Source: JBBRHQ01 sp963720735 (GTDB lineage Bacteria > Actinomycetota > Thermoleophilia > Solirubrobacterales > 70-9). From it: DNA of 64,000 nucleotides. Every line of letters begins with the position of its first letter. Within the stretch, counting starts at the first letter, position 1. A model generated the notes under the pieces. It was not told the origin of the DNA. It ran no database searches and was given only the letters and a program-made list of their open reading frames with translations. Made by a program: the position numbers and the translations under genes. The DNA lies in assembly GCA_963720735.1 (NCBI GenBank), contig CAVRGL010000001.1:496001-560000 (forward strand), given 5' to 3'. Of the stretch, positions 16,733-23,280 are shown piece after piece.

Positions 16733-17718
16733 AAAGCCCCCGCAGCAGTCGGGGCCGGCTCGGGAAAGCGGATCCTGGGCGCCACGCTGAGCGGGCCGAC
16801 GAGCTCGACCCTGCCGCTGTCGTGGACCAGCAGGCCCCCCCGCTCCCCCAGCAACCGCCGCCCCCCCTCGGGCCCTGAGAGCAGGGCGGCCTTGGAGAGG
16901 GTCTCGGCCTCCAGCGCCGTATCGCCCAGAGCGGTGGCCCCGACCAGCCCGGTCCAGGCCGGTTCGCCCGTCGAGGGGTCGAGCAGGTGGTGGGCAAAAG
17001 CGCCGTCTTCACGGCGCCAGATGCGGACGTTGAGGCCCGAGGTCGCGACGGCGCCGATGCCGAGCCTCAGCACGTGGGCACGATCGCCGCTCAGGGGGTG
17101 CTCGACGAAGACCTCATAGGGATGGACGAGGGCATCGGCGCCGCCGATGCGGATGTCGCCGCCGCAATCGACGATGAAGCGCGAGTAGCCGCGCAGCCGG
17201 GCGGCGATCATGTCGGCGGCGAGGCCCTTTCCGGTCCCCCCGGTATCGAACAACAGCCCCGGGGGGCGGATGATGGTCTCATCCCGGTCGTCCACCTCGA
17301 ACAGCCGCCAGCGACCGGCGGGATCGGGCCGGGCCGGCCTGCGTTCCGGCGCCTGCTCCAGCGCATCGCCGAGCGGGGCGCCGACCATCCCGGCCCGCGA
17401 CTCGCGATAGCCGCTGGACTCGATCTCCCGTACCAGGGTCGGGTCGACCAGGCCGCCGCTGCGCTCCGCAGCCCACAGCCCGGATCGGACCGCCTCTCTG
17501 AGCAGGTCGGAAGCCGGGACGGTGCGGCGCCCGTCAGCGTTCAGCTTGCACAGCTCGCTCTCCTTCCGGAACCGCGAGAGGGCCCGGTCGAACTCGGCCA
17601 CGAACGATCTCGCCTCCTCGGCCGCGGCAGGGGCCGGGGGCTGCCCCTCTCCAGGATCGCCGATCAGGAACCGCACATGCGATCCCATCGAATCGAATAC
17701 GACATCGTGCTCGCTCAT
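16729..17718 (-). CDS. apbE: FAD:protein FMN transferase (ApbE family)
   Basis: The 329-residue protein shows the ApbE features: an N-terminal MGSHVRFLI segment, the flavin/Mg region LFDTGGTGKGLAADMI, and HHLLDPSTGEPA followed by ALGDTALEAETLSKAALLSG. ApbE transfers FMN from FAD to a Ser/Thr of a partner protein outside the cytoplasm. No signal peptide or lipobox is evident at the N-terminus, which is a point to note, because ApbE proteins are usually exported or anchored. It overlaps both neighbours by four bases. Its likely partners are the small secreted proteins of the same operon, but none carries a recognisable FMN-binding domain. Confidence 0.92.
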   Translation of the reverse strand: MSEHDVVFDSMGSHVRFLIGDPGEGQPPAPAAAEEARSFVAEFDRALSRFRKESELCKLNADGRRTVPASDLLREAVRSGLWAAERSGGLVDPTLVREIESSGYRESRAGMVGAPLGDALEQAPERRPARPDPAGRWRLFEVDDRDETIIRPPGLLFDTGGTGKGLAADMIAARLRGYSRFIVDCGGDIRIGGADALVHPYEVFVEHPLSGDRAHVLRLGIGAVATSGLNVRIWRREDGAFAHHLLDPSTGEPAWTGLVGATALGDTALEAETLSKAALLSGPEGGRRLLGERGGLLVHDSGRVELVGPLSVAPRIRFPEPAPTAAGAL

Positions 17719-18032
17719 GACGCACCTGTGGTCACGGGAGCGGGCGCCGCGGGGGCCACGCTCGAGGTCACCGGGGCTGCGCTGGTCGAGACCGTCGTGC
17801 CGGAGGCGCCCTCGCTCGGGACCACCGTGGTGATGATCCGGTGCTTGATCACCTTCCTGACGACAACCGGTCGTGGCTGAACCGCGAGGGCCTGAGCGCC
17901 GAGGGAGGGATCATTGCCGGAGCGCAGCTGGTAGATGAGGAAGCCGAAGGTGATCGCGAAGAGGGCGATCGCCCCGGAGAACACCATCGCCGGACCGGGC
18001 CGCCGGTTCTTCTGTGGGGCGGGTTCAGTCAT
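17715..18032 (-). CDS. Small membrane-anchored Ser/Thr/Pro-rich protein
   Basis: The 105-residue product has a basic N-terminus (PAPQKNRRPGP), one transmembrane helix (AMVFSGAIALFAITFGFLIYQL, residues about 15-36) and an extracytoplasmic region with VVVRKVIKHRIITTVVPSEG followed by a Ser/Thr/Ala tail ending VTTGAS. I do not recognise a family. The gene overlaps the upstream secreted-protein gene by eight bases and apbE by four, so all three are translationally coupled. The segment EGASGTT resembles the core Gly-Ala-[Ser/Thr]-x-[Ser/Thr] of ApbE flavinylation sites, but no FMN-binding domain surrounds it. That role is speculative. Confidence 0.72.
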   Translation of the reverse strand: MTEPAPQKNRRPGPAMVFSGAIALFAITFGFLIYQLRSGNDPSLGAQALAVQPRPVVVRKVIKHRIITTVVPSEGASGTTVSTSAAPVTSSVAPAAPAPVTTGAS

Positions 18033-18708
18033 CGCCTCCACCCCGGTGTCCGCCACCGCCCTCGTGGCCGCCGCCCTCATGCTCGGACTCGCCGCCTCCG
18101 TGTGAGGAGCCGCCTCCGCCACCGCTCGGCGAGGTGACCACGGGGTGGCTGACATGGCCGCTGCCGCCGTGGCTCCTGCCGCCGCCGCCACTGTGGCCGC
18201 CGCCGCTGCTGGAGCTGACGACGTGATGGCGCCCGCCGCTGCCGGCCGACACGTGGCGTCCGCCTCCGCCGTGGTGGCCGCCGGAGCCGTGATGGCCGCT
18301 GCCGCTGGTCCGGGTGGAGACCGGTGCGGATTGCGGTGAGGAACCCGTGCTGCTCGACACTGGCGCTGCGGCACCGCTGGAGGCGGTGGTCACTGGCGCC
18401 GAGTAGGACCCGGATGCGGACGACGGCGAGCCGGTGGATGAAGATCCTGTCGTTGCGCTCCCGTATCCTCCGGCCGCCGCGGCCGTGGAGCCCCAGGCGG
18501 ATCCCGCCGATCCCGTCGGGTAACGGGGCTTGACGTGCTTCGTCATCCGCGTCGTCCGCCTGATCACCTTGGTGCGGACGTCGGGCTTGACCGCCTGGGA
18601 GTTGGCAGCATCGCCGCCTGGAACGCCTGAGCTGAGTGCGACACCGGCGAGCCCGCCAAGGCCCACCAAGGTTGCGCTTGCAGCGATTCTGCTCTTCAAT
18701 TTCTGCAC
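18025..18708 (-). CDS. Secreted Gly/Ser/His-rich protein with GGGDD C-terminus
   Basis: The 227-residue product starts with a signal peptide (RIAASATLVGLGGLAGVALSS) nearly identical in its core to that of the protein at 22794-23105. A basic segment follows (VRTKVIRRTTRMTKHVKPRY), then a long low-complexity region of Ser, Thr, Gly and about two dozen His residues (for example GSGHHGSGGHHGGGGRH) ending HRGGGDD. The histidines could bind metal or haem, but no known domain is present. It is the first gene of the redox operon that ends with the ferredoxin, and a direct-repeat box lies about 70 bases upstream of its start. A reading-frame artefact is unlikely given the intact signal peptide and coupled downstream genes. 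Confidence 0.8.
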   Translation of the reverse strand: MQKLKSRIAASATLVGLGGLAGVALSSGVPGGDAANSQAVKPDVRTKVIRRTTRMTKHVKPRYPTGSAGSAWGSTAAAAGGYGSATTGSSSTGSPSSASGSYSAPVTTASSGAAAPVSSSTGSSPQSAPVSTRTSGSGHHGSGGHHGGGGRHVSAGSGGRHHVVSSSSGGGHSGGGGRSHGGSGHVSHPVVTSPSGGGGGSSHGGGESEHEGGGHEGGGGHRGGGDD

Positions 18709-18777
18709 CTTTTCCTCCTACTGGCCGATTGCCCCAGGCATCCTGCGGGGGCGCCGGCCAAGCAGTGCTAAGCGCGG

Positions 18778-18795
18778 GGTAAAGGCCCGGCAAAG
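18778..18795 (-). promoter_or_regulatory. Direct-repeat regulator box 1
   Basis: On the minus strand the site reads CTTTGCC-GGGC-CTTTACC, two 7-base half-sites with an 11-base period. It lies upstream of the redox operon that starts at 18708 and in the same interval as the divergent response-regulator gene. An 11-base direct repeat is the usual target geometry for OmpR/PhoB-family regulators. Confidence 0.7.
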
Positions 18796-18834
18796 AATTC
18801 TCTCCGCCCGCCCCTGAGCGGCTGCGGGCGCCGC

Positions 18835-18840
18835 TACAGT
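18835..18840 (+). promoter_or_regulatory. Possible -10 element of a leaderless response-regulator transcript
   Basis: TACAGT ends six bases before the ATG at 18847, so transcription would begin at or next to the start codon. There is no ribosome binding site in the intervening GGCCCC. Leaderless mRNAs are frequent in actinobacteria. Confidence 0.45.
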
Positions 18841-18846
18841 GGCCCC

Positions 18847-19566
18847 ATGGACGCTCCGACCGCGGCCAACCGGCGGATCCTCTTCGTCGAGGACGAGGAG
18901 TCGATATCGCAGCCGTTCGCCGACGCCCTCCGCAGGGCGGGCTTCGAGCCGACGGTGACCAAGACCGCCGCGGAGGCCCTGGAGCTGGCCGAGGACACCG
19001 ACCCCGATCTGGTCCTTCTCGACCTCGGCCTCCCCGACGCCGACGGGCGGGACGTCTGCCGCGAGCTACGCCGGCGATCCGATGTGCCGATCGTGATGCT
19101 CACCGCCCGCGGCACCGAGATGGACCGGATCGTGGGCCTCGAGCTGGGAGCCGACGACTACGTGGTGAAGCCGTTCAGCGCCAGCGAGGTGATCTCCCGG
19201 ATCCGGGCGGTGCTGCGTCGCAGCGCGCCCAGGCAGAAGGGCGAGGAGCCGGTGATCGAGATCGGCGAGCTCGAGCTCGACCCCGGCGCCCGCATCGCCC
19301 GCCTCGCCGGGGAAGAGCTCCAGCTGAGCCGCAAGGAGTTCGACCTGCTGTCCGAGCTCGCTCGCAACGCGGGCCAGGTCGTCACCCGGGAGGACCTGAT
19401 GTCGCGGGTCTGGGACGTCAACTGGTTCGGCTCGACCAAGACGCTCGACGTTCACATCGGTTGGTTGAGGCGCAAGCTCGGTGATGACCCTGCGAGCCCC
19501 CGCTACATTGAGACGGTGCGAGGGGTTGGCTTTCGCTTCGCCTCGCCGGAGGTGGAAGCGCCGTAA
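18847..19566 (+). CDS. OmpR-family response regulator
   Basis: The 239-residue protein has a receiver domain with the acidic pair in FVEDEE, phospho-acceptor Asp59 in LVLLDLGLPDADG, Thr86 and Lys108 in VVKPF, and a C-terminal winged helix (residues about 138-235) with the OmpR signatures LSRKEFDLL and KTLDVHIGWLRRKLGDDP. The histidine kinase gene follows 26 bases later. It is the obvious candidate to bind the four 11-base-period direct repeats around it (18778, 20959, 21502, 23156). The start may be leaderless. Confidence 0.95.
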   Translation: MDAPTAANRRILFVEDEESISQPFADALRRAGFEPTVTKTAAEALELAEDTDPDLVLLDLGLPDADGRDVCRELRRRSDVPIVMLTARGTEMDRIVGLELGADDYVVKPFSASEVISRIRAVLRRSAPRQKGEEPVIEIGELELDPGARIARLAGEELQLSRKEFDLLSELARNAGQVVTREDLMSRVWDVNWFGSTKTLDVHIGWLRRKLGDDPASPRYIETVRGVGFRFASPEVEAP

Positions 19567-19592
19567 GCCTCCGGGCCACCCTTCTTCTGGCG

Positions 19593-20958
19593 ATGGCCTA
19601 CGTCCTCCTGCTCGCGTTGATCGCCCTGGGAGTACCGCTGGCGGTCAGCCTTCGCGATCGGGTCGACGCGGAGGTCAGAGGCCAGGCCCAGAGCCAGGCC
19701 GACGTGGTCGCTGCCACTTCCGCCGAGTTGCTCGGCCCCGCCCAGCGCGGCAATCTCAAACGGCTGGTGCTGATCTCCGCGGGAACCGTCCGTGGCAGGG
19801 TGATCGTGGTCGACCGCCGAGGTGGCATCCTGGCCGACAGCGCCTCCGGCGCTCCGCTCGGGAGCGACTACAGCAACAGGCCCGAGGTGGCCAAGGCCCT
19901 GAGTGGCACCAGCGAGCAGGTCCAGCGTCACAGCAACACCCTCGGTGCGGAGATTCTCGCAACCGCCGTGCCGGTGATCCGGGGGGGCCGGTCGGTGGGG
20001 GCCGTGCGCATCACCCAGAGCGTTGCCGCAGTCCATCGGGCGGTGAAGACGTCGATCCTCGACCTCGCGCTGCTCGCCGGCGTGGTGCTCGTCCTCGGGA
20101 TGGCGGCCGGAGCGCTGATCGCGCAGCAGGTCGCGCGCCCGATTCGCAAGCTCGACGACGCCGCCATGGCCGTCGCGCAGGGAGACCTGGACGCGACGGT
20201 GGCGGTCGAGGGAAGCTCGGAGCAGCGCTCGCTGGCAAGGACGTTCAACGAGATGACCCGGCGGATCAAGCGGCTGCTGCGGGTGCAGGAGGAGTTCGTC
20301 GCCGACGCCTCGCACCAGCTGCGAACTCCGCTCACGGGACTGCGTCTGCGGTTGGAGGCGCTCAGGGAGAGAACCGGCGAGAACGGCCCGGCGGCCGCCG
20401 AGCTCGATGCGGGTATGCGCGAGATCGACCGGCTCTCGGGGATGGTCGACGAGCTGTTGATCCTCAGCCGCGCCGGCGAGCGCGAGCTGCCCAGGGGAGC
20501 CGATGGACCTCGGCGAGGCAGTCGAGCGAGCCGGGGAGCGGTGGAGGGTCACCGCCGCCGATCGCGGGATCGATCTCGTCACGCGCTCCGATGGACAGCC
20601 TGGGCGCCCGCTCTGCACCCGCAGCGATCTCGACCGCGCTGTCGACGCCCTGCTGGAGAATGCGATCACCTACTCGTCGCCCGGCACGACCATCTCGATC
20701 AGCGCCGGCGCGAATGGGATCTCGGTGCTCGATCAGGGCCCTGGGCTCCAGCCGGGCGAGGACGAGGCGGTGTTCGAGCGCTTCCGTCGCGGCAGCGCTG
20801 GTCGGCGGGTCTCGGGGGGAACCGGCCTCGGCCTGCCGATTGCCCGCGAGCTGGCCCGTGAATGGGGCGGTGACGTCGAGCTCCGCAACCGCACCGGCGG
20901 CGGGCTGGCCGCGACGATCGTGCTCGGCTCCGACCCCTACAGGGGTTCGACCCGGTGA
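19593..20958 (+). pseudogene. Sensor histidine kinase, frameshifted
   Basis: The first part contains an N-terminal helix (LLLALIALGVPLAVSL), an extracytoplasmic sensor region of about 130 residues, a second helix, a HAMP domain (ARPIRKLDDAAMAVAQGDL) and the H-box FVADASHQLRTPLTGLRL. The second part, from about 20500 in another frame, supplies the N box (LENAITYSSPG), D box and G2 box GTGLGLPIARELA. The break falls at the run of four G at 20494-20497; dropping one base gives a complete 454-residue kinase. Everything else is intact and its partner regulator is healthy, so a consensus error is more likely than decay. The ATG at 19593 leaves a short first helix. In-frame codons upstream (LRATLLLA) look coding but lack a normal start. 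Confidence 0.82.
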
Positions 20959-20976
20959 CTTTGCCGGCTCTTTACC
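20959..20976 (+). promoter_or_regulatory. Direct-repeat regulator box 2
   Basis: The site reads CTTTGCC-GGCT-CTTTACC, beginning one base after the kinase stop codon. About 10 bases downstream is TAACGT, a possible -10, so the box would sit where a -35 normally lies, as in PhoB-type activation. It precedes the small secreted protein gene at 21029. Confidence 0.72.
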
Positions 20977-21028
20977 CCGGCGTTCCTAACGTCACCGGAG
21001 TGACGCGGCCCGAGGTGAGTAGGTACAG

Positions 21029-21472
21029 ATGAGCGTTCCCGGCTGGATCCGGTGGCTCGGCTTCGCTCTGCTCGGGATCGTCATCGCCGCGGGCGTCTCG
21101 ATCGCTGCAAGCAGCCTCTCGAGCCAGCAGATCGGGCTCGCATCGGAGCCGATCTCCGCCGGCGACCAGCTGGTCCCGAAGCCGGCGTCGCCCGTATCCG
21201 CCGATTCGCAACGGCGGCCACAGCGGCGACATCACAAGCGACACCGCGATCACGCGGGGGTGGTGCAGACGCCGTCGCCGACTGCGCCATCGTCCACTTC
21301 TACCTCCCGCGCCCCGGCGCCCCCACCGGCCTCTTCGACCACTCCGCCCGCGCCCTCCCCGCCGGCGGGCTCGGGCGACGATTCCGGCCCACATCCGAGC
21401 GGGAGCTCCGACTCCTCCGGAGGCGGGGGGCATTCCGGAGGCGGGGGGCATTCCGGAGGCGGGGACGATTGA
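21029..21472 (+). CDS. Small secreted or anchored protein with GGGDD C-terminus
   Basis: The 147-residue product has an N-terminal helix (WLGFALLGIVIAAGVSIAASS) and a basic patch with RRPQRRHHKRHRDHAG. It continues with a Pro/Ser/Thr-rich region and ends in repeated GGGGHSGGGGHSGGGDD. The tail matches the style of the protein at 18025-18708 (HRGGGDD), although the rest is dissimilar. No family is recognised. It lies downstream of the kinase and behind regulator box 2, so I expect it to be a target of the two-component system. It could be membrane-anchored rather than released, because no clear cleavage site is seen. Confidence 0.72.
   Translation: MSVPGWIRWLGFALLGIVIAAGVSIAASSLSSQQIGLASEPISAGDQLVPKPASPVSADSQRRPQRRHHKRHRDHAGVVQTPSPTAPSSTSTSRAPAPPPASSTTPPAPSPPAGSGDDSGPHPSGSSDSSGGGGHSGGGGHSGGGDD
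21416..21464. repeat. 18-bp tandem repeat encoding GGGGHS
   Basis: About 2.7 copies of the unit TCCGGAGGCGGGGGGCAT occur in tandem and in frame. They encode the repeated Gly-His-Ser tail of the protein at 21029. The copies are identical, so the array may vary in number between strains. Confidence 0.85.
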
Positions 21473-21478
21473 GCGTCG

Positions 21479-21498
21479 CCGGCCGCGGCCGCGGCCGG
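21479..21498. terminator. 20-bp perfect palindrome after the secreted-protein gene
   Basis: A self-complementary stretch of only C and G lies six bases after the stop at 21472. It could fold as a strong hairpin and end transcription, but there is no T run after it. Confidence 0.35.
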
Positions 21499-21501
21499 AA
21501 G

Positions 21502-21519
21502 CTTGACCGGCTCTTTCCG
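21502..21519 (+). promoter_or_regulatory. Direct-repeat regulator box 4 (degenerate)
   Basis: The site reads CTTGACC-GGCT-CTTTCCG. It keeps the spacing and the GGCT linker of box 2, but each half-site deviates by about two bases. It precedes the gene at 21599. Confidence 0.45.
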
Positions 21520-21598
21520 ATCTCGATGCCGGCCCTTGTGCATGGCGGTGCTCCACTTGGGGGGAGGCATTACCTCGGAAACCGAAGGCGGCTTGCGA

Positions 21599-22084
21599 AT
21601 GGACGAGATCAGCTATGTCGGGAAATGGACGGCGTTCGGGAGAGCCGTGTTCGTCGAGGCGGGGAATCTCTCGCATCCGCTGATCGTCGGCGAACCGGAG
21701 TTGGCCGACGCTCTCGGTTGGCGCGACGACGACACCGAGATCGCCCGGGCGCTCCTGCTCCACGCGACCAGCAACAAGGAGCTGGCGGGGCGGCTTGGCG
21801 CAAGCTTTGCCGAGACCATCCTCGCTTCCCTGCCCCCGGCTGGGTTTCGCCTTTCGAGAGAGGGCATACGTAGCTGGGTCGACGGCGCTACGGGCCAAAC
21901 GGACGCATCTCCGGCGGCGTCATCCCCGGGTCGTACGGCATCCCCCCGCCCACGCCTGCGCCTCATAAACGGGGGCGGCGCGGATGGGCGCGACGAGGGC
22001 CCGGACGCCCCGGCACCGCTCCCGCCCAGGGGATTCAGCCGCCGCCGCCGATCGGTGGCGGGTCCGATCCATAGAGCCGCGTGA
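21599..22084 (+). CDS. Hypothetical protein, possibly DUF6166-like
   Basis: The 161-residue product begins MDEISYVGKWTAFGRAVF. Its region of about residues 45-100 (ARALLLHATSNKELAGRLGASFAETILASLPPAGFRLSREGIRSWV) resembles the DUF6166 pattern as I remember it. The last 60 residues are Pro/Arg/Gly-rich and disordered-looking. No catalytic motif is visible. The start is chosen over an in-frame ATG at 21542 because the conserved-looking part begins here, but that upstream start is possible. The 3-prime end overlaps the convergent haem-binding gene by 50 bases. Function unknown. Confidence 0.6.
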   Translation: MDEISYVGKWTAFGRAVFVEAGNLSHPLIVGEPELADALGWRDDDTEIARALLLHATSNKELAGRLGASFAETILASLPPAGFRLSREGIRSWVDGATGQTDASPAASSPGRTASPRPRLRLINGGGADGRDEGPDAPAPLPPRGFSRRRRSVAGPIHRAA

Positions 22085-22517
22085 GCGCGTGGGCCAGTTG
22101 TGACTTCTCGGTCGTCGAAAGGCCGGCGGAGGGATGGATCAGCGTGTACTGGATCGGCGGCATCTCCCCGCTCGACACCTGGTCGAGCAGCTCGCCGAGG
22201 TCCGGCTGTGCCCGGTTCCACTCGGAGAAGTTGAGCACCCCCCGGCCCTCGTCGACGTCGCGCTGGATCAGCCAGGACATCGGCGCGATATTCGAGTACC
22301 AGCGCCACTCCGTGAGATTGCTGTGGCAGTCGTAGCAGGACTGCTGGGCGAGCTGCTCCCCCGTGGGGTCGGTCCACCGGGCCGCCTTGCTGACCGGGGG
22401 ATTGCTGTGGTCGCGTCCGTAGGGAACGAGCTGGATCAGCACCGTCAGCCCAAGGCCTCCCAGCACGGCATAGCGGACGGCGCGGCGCGGCCCCCAACCT
22501 CGGATGCCTCGGGTCAT
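22035..22517 (-). CDS. Membrane-anchored haem-binding domain protein
   Basis: The 160-residue protein has a basic N-terminus, one helix (AVLGGLGLTVLIQLVPYG) and the haem-binding domain signature: C61-Y-D-C64-H65 followed by SNLTEWRWYSNIAPMSWLIQRDVDEGRGVLNFSEW. The CxxCH would bind haem covalently outside the membrane. This domain is typical of small proteins that hand electrons on or sense redox state. The gene overlaps the DUF5661 gene as ATGA and belongs to an operon preceded by a regulator box, which ties a haem protein to the neighbouring flavin/ferredoxin operon. Confidence 0.9.
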   Translation of the reverse strand: MTRGIRGWGPRRAVRYAVLGGLGLTVLIQLVPYGRDHSNPPVSKAARWTDPTGEQLAQQSCYDCHSNLTEWRWYSNIAPMSWLIQRDVDEGRGVLNFSEWNRAQPDLGELLDQVSSGEMPPIQYTLIHPSAGLSTTEKSQLAHALTRLYGSDPPPIGGGG

Positions 22518-22780
22518 TCGATTCCGTGTTCCCTCTTGGCCTTCTCCTCCATCGCCTCGAGGCGGGTGTAGTAGTCGGGGAATTCGTTCAGGTGGGCCAG
22601 CGCGATCTTCGCGGTCACGATCGGGTCGTCGCCGGTGACGTCGGTGCTGGCGTCGTGTGACCCGTGCTCGAGCTCGACGCCCATGCCGATACGGAACTGC
22701 TCGACGTCGAAGGGAGCCGACTCCCATTCGATTCCGATCTCCTCGCCGTAACGGCGCGCCTGCTCGGAGGTGAAGCTCAT
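22514..22780 (-). CDS. DUF5661 family protein
   Basis: The 88-residue product begins MSFTSEQARRYGEEIGIEWESAPFD and contains the family-typical FRIGMGVELEHGSHD and VTAKIALAHLNEFPDYYTRLEAME. These small proteins have no known activity. I chose the ATG at 22780 because homologues of this type start here; the reading can be extended to 22816 but would overlap the upstream stop. The gene is coupled to the haem-binding protein by an ATGA overlap. Confidence 0.85.
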   Translation of the reverse strand: MSFTSEQARRYGEEIGIEWESAPFDVEQFRIGMGVELEHGSHDASTDVTGDDPIVTAKIALAHLNEFPDYYTRLEAMEEKAKREHGIE

Positions 22781-22793
22781 TCCGGTGCCCACG

Positions 22794-23105
22794 TCAGTCG
22801 TCGCGCTCCCCGCCACCGAACGTCCCAGCGCCGCCGCTGGTCCGGGTCACCACCGGGCGGTGGCGCGACCCGCCCACCGGAGCGGTGATCACGCGGCCGG
22901 CGGGAATGCTGGATGCGGTCGACGAAGCGGAGGCCCCGCCGCTTGCACCGGTCACGATCGGCGGCGCTGCTCCCGCCGCTGAGCGGGTGGCGGCAGGCGC
23001 AGGACCGGCTGGGGTCCCGGGGTTGGAAGCGAGGGCTACGCCGGCGAGCCCGCCCAGACCAACCACGGTGGCCATTGTCGCGATCTTTGCTCTTTGCCTG
23101 TTCAT
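22794..23105 (-). CDS. Small secreted protein, paralogue of the 18025 protein
   Basis: The 103-residue product has a signal peptide (ATMATVVGLGGLAGVALAS) that shares the stretch VGLGGLAGVAL with the protein at 18025-18708. The mature part is Ala/Gly/Ser/Thr-rich (IVTGASGGASASSTASS), then basic (RHRPVVTRTSGG), and ends GGGERDD, close to the GGGDD tails of the other two secreted proteins. No known domain is present. It starts the operon with DUF5661 and the haem-binding protein, behind regulator box 3. Confidence 0.75.
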   Translation of the reverse strand: MNRQRAKIATMATVVGLGGLAGVALASNPGTPAGPAPAATRSAAGAAPPIVTGASGGASASSTASSIPAGRVITAPVGGSRHRPVVTRTSGGAGTFGGGERDD

Positions 23106-23155
23106 CTGGATCCGACTCCTCTATGGGATGGGTCCAATGATGATGCGCCGCGTCC

Positions 23156-23173
23156 TGTAAGGAACCGGCAAAG
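23156..23173 (-). promoter_or_regulatory. Direct-repeat regulator box 3
   Basis: On the minus strand the site reads CTTTGCC-GGTT-CCTTACA. The first half-site is perfect and the second keeps five of seven bases. It lies about 50 bases upstream of the start at 23105. Confidence 0.6.
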
Positions 23174-23280
23174 GATGTGACAAGGGGCCTCGAAACCAGA
23201 CTCATCCAACACAGCGTCATCCCTCGGAGGCTCGCCGCCATCGGTGGTGGGCCACATCGCCCGCGTGGGCCAGCCGCAGC

